Origin: Microthrixaceae bacterium
GTDB lineage: Bacteria; Actinomycetota; Acidimicrobiia; Acidimicrobiales; Microtrichaceae
Reading direction: 5' to 3'
Assembly (NCBI GenBank): GCA_023957995.1
Contig: JAMLGK010000007.1
Location: forward strand, 85,729-149,728
DNA: 64,000 nucleotides
Part shown: one piece after another, positions 59,994 to 64,000 of the stretch
How positions within the stretch are numbered: position 1 is the stretch's first letter
Layout of the letters: every line of letters begins with the position of its first letter
The notes under the pieces: model-generated
The model's database searches: none
Told to the model about the DNA's origin: nothing
Seen by the model: only the letters and a program-made list of their open reading frames with translations
Position numbers and translations under genes: made by a program

Positions 59994-60984
59994 GCAGCCC
60001 GACCGGTTCGTGGGCCAACCGGGCAGGCACCTGGCTCTGGTGGGGCCCACCGCGTCAGGCAAGTCCGCCGTCGCGATGGAGCTGGCGCGCTCACGCAACG
60101 CGCAGGGGCTGCCCACCGAGATCGTGAGCTGCGATTCGATGCAGGTCTACCGTCGAATGGACATAGGCACTGCCAAGCCCTCGGTGTCCGAGCGTGAGGA
60201 GATACCCCATCACCTGATCGACCTGGTCGACCCCTGGGAGGACCACGATCTGGTGATGTTCCTGCGTGCGGCGCGAGCGGTCCTTGCCGACATCGAGTCC
60301 CGAGGGGCGAGCGCCGTGGTGGTGGGAGGAACCGGGCTCTACTTCCGTGGGGTGGTGGATGGTCTCACCCCACCACCGCAGTTCCCCGCCATAGCGGCGG
60401 AGTTGGACAGCGATCCCGACACGGCGGCGCTGGCGCAGCGTCTGGCCGAACTCGATCCGCTGGCGCTCTCGAGGATTCCGCCGGGAAACCGTCGGCGTAT
60501 CATCCGGGCCCTCGAGGTGACGCTGGGTACCGGAGTGCCCTTCTCCGCCCACGGCGATGCGATGGGGCGCTACGAACCGACCCCATTCGTGGTGGTCGGC
60601 CTGCGGCCCGATCGTGAACGGCTGACCACAGCGATCAACCAGCGGTTGGATCGGCAGATGGACGAGGGATTCCTCGCCGAGGTGGCGGACCTGCACGGGC
60701 TCGAGCCGCCGATGTCGCGCAACGCCCGACAGGCGCTCGGATACCGGGAGCTGCTCGGGCACCTCGAGGACGGGGTGGCACTCGATGAATCCCTTCGCAC
60801 CGCGCGCATCAGGACCCGCCGCTTCGCAGTTCGCCAGCTCCGGTGGTTCAACCGCGACCCTCGGATCAACTGGCTGGATCCGGGCGACGGGCCGCCTCCG
60901 GTCTCCGAGCTGGCAGCTCGAATCGGTGAGCAACTGTGGAAACCCGCCGCGGGGGGATCCGGACGCACGGCTACCGTGAACTGA
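59986..60984 (+). CDS. miaA: tRNA dimethylallyltransferase MiaA
   Basis: A 332-aa enzyme that prenylates A37 of tRNAs, giving the substrate for MiaB. The P-loop is GPTASGKS (20-27), and SCDSMQVYRRMDIGTAKP, LVDPW and GGTGLYFRGVVDGL are the classical blocks. ARQALGYRELLGHLEDG and TRRFAVRQLRWFNRDPRI complete the family pattern. The GTG at 59986 overlaps the preceding gene by 8 bp. dapF follows after 26 nt. Confidence 0.95.
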   Translation: MPEQPDRFVGQPGRHLALVGPTASGKSAVAMELARSRNAQGLPTEIVSCDSMQVYRRMDIGTAKPSVSEREEIPHHLIDLVDPWEDHDLVMFLRAARAVLADIESRGASAVVVGGTGLYFRGVVDGLTPPPQFPAIAAELDSDPDTAALAQRLAELDPLALSRIPPGNRRRIIRALEVTLGTGVPFSAHGDAMGRYEPTPFVVVGLRPDRERLTTAINQRLDRQMDEGFLAEVADLHGLEPPMSRNARQALGYRELLGHLEDGVALDESLRTARIRTRRFAVRQLRWFNRDPRINWLDPGDGPPPVSELAARIGEQLWKPAAGGSGRTATVN

Positions 60985-61010
60985 CACCACGAATCCTGCA
61001 GGTCCACAAG

Positions 61011-61823
61011 ATGCACTTGGGCAAGTACCACGGTCTCGGCAACGACTTCCTCGTCGCGCTGAGCGCCGACAATCCCCACCTCGAAGCAGACCCTGCTGTG
61101 GCGCGCTCGCTGTGTGACCGGCACACCGGTGTCGGCGCCGACGGACTGATCTACGCCCTCGAACCCCTCGATCCGGCGAACGATGCCCAGATGGTCCTGC
61201 TCAACTCCGACGGATCGCGGGCGGAGATATCGGGCAACGGGATCCGCTGCATGGCACAGGCCCTCCTGGCCCATGCAATTCGCGCCACCCCCGGAAGCGC
61301 TCCGGCGGATTCGCTGGCCATCGAGACCGACGGTGGTCTGCGCTGCGTGGAACTCGATGCGGGTGATCCCAGCGCGACGATGTCGCTCACCGTCGAGATG
61401 GGTGAGCCGCGCTCCGGGCCGCCGGTCTCGGCTGCGGCCAGCGCCTTCGGGGCCTCCCACGTGGCCACGGTGGACATCGGCAACCCCCATCTCGTGCTCT
61501 GTGTGACCGATCCCGAGGCGGTCGAACTGAGCGTTGAGGGGCCCCGCCTGGAGGCTGACTACCCGGCTGGGATCAACGTGCACTTCGTATCGGTGGACCA
61601 GGCCGGAGAGATCGACCTGCGGGTCTGGGAACGAGGGGCCGGCATCACGCTGGCCTGCGGTTCCGGTGCGGTTGCGGCGGCCGTGGCCGCACATGGGTGG
61701 GGCCTCGTGGAACGAAGCGTGAAGGTGAGGATGCCCGGGGGCGTAGCGAGGGTCGGGATCGCGGATGGCTCGGTGCGCCTGACCGGGCCGTCGACCTTCG
61801 TGGCCACGGTGACCGTTCCATGA
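61011..61823 (+). CDS. dapF: Diaminopimelate epimerase
   Basis: A 270-aa PLP-independent epimerase converting LL- to meso-diaminopimelate for lysine and peptidoglycan. The catalytic Cys pair is Cys80 in GNGIRCMA and Cys216 in LACGSGA (the usual ACGTGA has Ser for Thr). YHGLGNDFLV opens the protein and GNPHLVL is conserved. The ATG at 61011 has a GCAGGT ribosome-like site. The stop overlaps the hflX ATG (ATGA). Confidence 0.95.
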   Translation: MHLGKYHGLGNDFLVALSADNPHLEADPAVARSLCDRHTGVGADGLIYALEPLDPANDAQMVLLNSDGSRAEISGNGIRCMAQALLAHAIRATPGSAPADSLAIETDGGLRCVELDAGDPSATMSLTVEMGEPRSGPPVSAAASAFGASHVATVDIGNPHLVLCVTDPEAVELSVEGPRLEADYPAGINVHFVSVDQAGEIDLRVWERGAGITLACGSGAVAAAVAAHGWGLVERSVKVRMPGGVARVGIADGSVRLTGPSTFVATVTVP

Positions 61824-63313
61824 GCGAGCCGACCGCAACCCCGGATCTGCCGGAGCCAGCAGCATCGTCCGTACCAGCAGCATCGTCGGTACCAGCAGCA
61901 TCGTCCGTACCGGCAGCATCGGCCGAGCCCGCAGTACCCCCCGAACCGGCGGAATCCTCGGAAGGGCCCGCTGCGGCGGGACCGTCCGAACCGGTGGAGA
62001 CACATCGCGGAGCCTTCGGCGAGTTCGGCGGTGAGTCGGGGGCGTTCATCGAGCGGACCTTCCGTGAACGGATCGTGTTGGTCGGCGTCGACCTGCCTCC
62101 CCACGATGCCGAACTCACCGAGGAGTCCCTGGACGAGTTGAGCCTTCTGGTCGACACCGCCGGGGCCGATGAGGTCGGCCGCGTCGTCCAGCGGCGGGCA
62201 TCGCCGGATCCGGCCACCTATGTGGGTCGTGGCAAGGTCGAGGAGATCCGCCTTCTGGCCGAGGCGACGGACTGCGACACCGTCGTGTTCGACGACGAGC
62301 TGTCTCCCGCGCAGCAGAACAACCTCACCAAGGCCCTGGGGCGTTCAGCGATCGACCGCACAGCGGTGATCCTCGACATCTTCGCCCAGAACGCACACAG
62401 CCAGGAGGGCAAGGCACAGGTCCAGCTGGCGCTCTTCCGCTACCGCCTTCCGAGGCTGCGCGGCAAGGGTCTCTCGTTGTCCCAGCAGGCCGGTGGTATC
62501 GGGGCGCGCCGCGGCCCCGGCGAGACCCAGTTCGAGATCGATCGTCGGCGCATCCAGCGCCAGATCCACAAGCTGGAAGCAGACCTGGGGCGCATCAGGG
62601 GTCACCGTGCCAGCCAGCACAAGGCCCGACAGCGTTCAGGGGTTCCCCACGTGGTCGTCGTCGGCTACACCAATGCCGGCAAGTCGACGCTGTTGAACCG
62701 TCTGGCCGAAGCCGACGTGCTGGTGGAGGACCGGCTCTTCGCAACGCTCGACGCCACGACCCGCAAGTTGCGGCTCCCCGGAGGCGAGCAGGCGCTGCTG
62801 ACCGACACCGTCGGGTTCGTCCGGAAGCTGCCCCACCAACTGGTGGAGGCCTTCCGCACGACCCTCGATGTGGTCGAGGAGGCCGACCTGTTGTTGCACG
62901 TCGTGGATGCCTCAGCGGTGGATCCCCGGGGCTGCATGGACGCGGTCCGCTCGGTGATCTCGGAGGTCGGCGGAGCCGAGGTGCCCGAGATGCTGGTGTT
63001 CAACAAGGCCGACCTGACCCCGGAGGCGGAGCGTCTCGCCCTGAGCCATCCCGGAGCCGTGGCGATCTCGGCTGCAACCGGAGCCGGCACCGATGAGCTG
63101 CTCGCCCGCATCGCTGATCGGCTTCGTGCTCATCTGGCCACCGCTGTCCTGGACGTTCCCTATGCCCGCGGCGACGTGTTGGCCGCAGTTCACCGCGGAG
63201 GTGAGGTGCTCACCGAGGAGTCCGGCGACAGTGGTGTACGGATCACCGCCCGGCTGACCGATGAGGCGCTGAGTCGTTTCGCCGAGTTCAGGGTCGCGGA
63301 GGGGACGACGTGA
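61820..63313 (+). CDS. hflX: GTPase HflX
   Basis: A 497-aa ribosome-associated GTPase that can split stalled or hibernating ribosomes. Residues 10-60 are a low-complexity region containing an (AASSVP) repeat encoded by 18-bp DNA repeats at 61859-61912. The HflX domain has TYVGRGKVEEI and DDELSPAQQNNL, and GGIGARRGPGETQ leads into a coiled coil. The G domain has G1 GYTNAGKS (282-289), G3 DTVGF and G4 NKAD. It overlaps dapF and the next gene by 4 bp each. Confidence 0.94.
   Translation: MSEPTATPDLPEPAASSVPAASSVPAASSVPAASAEPAVPPEPAESSEGPAAAGPSEPVETHRGAFGEFGGESGAFIERTFRERIVLVGVDLPPHDAELTEESLDELSLLVDTAGADEVGRVVQRRASPDPATYVGRGKVEEIRLLAEATDCDTVVFDDELSPAQQNNLTKALGRSAIDRTAVILDIFAQNAHSQEGKAQVQLALFRYRLPRLRGKGLSLSQQAGGIGARRGPGETQFEIDRRRIQRQIHKLEADLGRIRGHRASQHKARQRSGVPHVVVVGYTNAGKSTLLNRLAEADVLVEDRLFATLDATTRKLRLPGGEQALLTDTVGFVRKLPHQLVEAFRTTLDVVEEADLLLHVVDASAVDPRGCMDAVRSVISEVGGAEVPEMLVFNKADLTPEAERLALSHPGAVAISAATGAGTDELLARIADRLRAHLATAVLDVPYARGDVLAAVHRGGEVLTEESGDSGVRITARLTDEALSRFAEFRVAEGTT
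61859..61912 (+). repeat. 18-bp in-frame tandem repeat in hflX
   Basis: Three units of GCAGCATCGTCCGTACCA (with single-base changes), plus a partial fourth, encode repeated AASSVP in the disordered N-terminus of HflX. Confidence 0.85.
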
Positions 63314-64000
63314 GTACGGGATTCGTCCCTCCTGCATACCCCTATGACCGCCTGGGCGAACTGCACGAGATCGCCGGTCGGCTCGACGGGGGAGCGGTCG
63401 ACCTCTCGATCGGCACGCCGAAGGATCCGCCTCCGGCGGTGGCTCTCGAGGCCCTGGCGACGTCGGACACCGAGCGTGGCTACCCCCCGTCGATCGGCAC
63501 CCCGCAGCTGCGTGAGGCGGCGGTGGAGTGGTTCGCCAACCGCTTCGGGGTCCGTGTGCCCACCTCCGGTATTGCTGCATGCGTCGGATCCAAGGAGCTG
63601 GTCGCGGGTCTGCCGCACTGGTTGCGGCTGCGCTCGCCGGAGCTCGACACCGTGCTGTACCCGGCTGTCAGCTACCCGTCCTATGCCATGGGCGCAACGC
63701 TGGCGGGGTGCCGCGCCGTTCCCGTCGCCATGGACGAGCACTGGCGTGTCGATCTGGGTTCGATCGACCCTCGCGACGCCCGACGGGCGCTCTGTCTGTG
63801 GGTCAACACACCCGGAAACCCCGCTGGCGCGCTCGACGATCTCGGTGCGGCCGCGCGTTGGGGCCGGGAGAACGGTGTTCCGGTGTTCTCCGATGAGTGC
63901 TACGCCGAGTTCACCTGGAGCGGTGAACCGGCGGTGGAGACGATGCCTCCCGGAAGGACCATCCTCGAACACGGTGTCGACGGCGTGGTCGCGGTGCACT
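63310..64000 (+). CDS. dapC: DapC-type aminotransferase, 3' end outside window
   Basis: A fold-type I PLP aminotransferase, cut by the window end after 230 residues. The start GTG overlaps the hflX stop. Visible motifs are YPYDRLGEL near the N-terminus, LSIGTPKDPPP, GYPPSIGTPQLREA, the substrate-positioning Asn in WVNTPGNPAG and the PLP-contacting Asp/Tyr in FSDECYAEF. The Schiff-base lysine lies beyond the window. The sequence style and its place behind dapF-hflX fit the actinobacterial N-succinyldiaminopimelate aminotransferase DapC, but a general aspartate-type aminotransferase cannot be ruled out. Confidence 0.85.
   Translation, partial: MSTGFVPPAYPYDRLGELHEIAGRLDGGAVDLSIGTPKDPPPAVALEALATSDTERGYPPSIGTPQLREAAVEWFANRFGVRVPTSGIAACVGSKELVAGLPHWLRLRSPELDTVLYPAVSYPSYAMGATLAGCRAVPVAMDEHWRVDLGSIDPRDARRALCLWVNTPGNPAGALDDLGAAARWGRENGVPVFSDECYAEFTWSGEPAVETMPPGRTILEHGVDGVVAVH

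Overview
The window is a high-GC chromosomal segment of an actinobacterium. The best fit is the class Acidimicrobiia (phylum confident, class inferred). The evidence is a PdtaR-type ANTAR response regulator, a four-domain ribosomal protein S1, actinobacterial-type DapC and PolA, many GTG starts, and start codons placed 6-8 nt after a TANNNT -10 box, which points to leaderless transcription. There is no integrase, insertion sequence, CRISPR array or prophage gene. No gene looks frameshifted; only the first (trpE) and last (dapC-like) are cut by the window edges.

Layout. 1-11380: tryptophan genes (trpE, then trpC-trpF-trpB-trpA), interrupted by a YgfZ folate-binding protein, a convergent leishmanolysin-like lipoprotein, and a three-gene unit of trpB2 (second tryptophan synthase beta), xylose isomerase and xylulokinase. 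11381-19200: housekeeping genes (HU, peroxiredoxin, a 55-aa membrane protein, tRNA-Leu(CAA), a coiled-coil protein, ANTAR regulator, polA, methyltransferase, rpsA). 19464-27793: a Tad/Flp-type secretion locus (cpaB, tadZ, tadA, a VWA-TadB fusion, tadC) with a GT-C-like membrane protein and no pilin gene. 27729-35161 (minus strand): an overlapping chain of D-Ala-D-Ala ligase, a fused acyl-CoA-reductase-like SDR/HAD protein, a zinc alcohol dehydrogenase, a divergent LarA-like protein and a PlsC-like acyltransferase. This looks like a dedicated, undefined lipid or alcohol pathway.

35339-45279: murF, dapB, a VTT/DedA-like membrane protein, a fatty acyl-CoA ligase, SURF1, two TetR regulators, the second coupled to a diiron ferritin-like oxygenase, a winged-helix protein, and dapA preceded by a tiny Thr-rich leader ORF. 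45279-64000: the conserved actinobacterial run rnj, ftsK, (SMP-30), rimO, pgsA, a nonapeptide-repeat protein, an RDD protein, cinA, thpR, recA, miaB, an APH-like protein, miaA, dapF, hflX and dapC. No recX follows recA.

Functionally, dapA, dapB, dapF and the dapC-like gene supply diaminopimelate and lysine, which with murF and ddl feeds peptidoglycan. The rest covers translation and tRNA modification (rpsA, rimO, miaA, miaB, hflX), DNA replication, segregation and repair (polA, ftsK, recA), and RNA processing (rnj). The most novel parts are the SDR-HAD/ADH/LarA-like/PlsC operon, the VWA-TadB fusion, the Thr-rich dapA leader, the 13-copy nonapeptide-repeat protein, and the probable dual damage-responsive promoter of recA.
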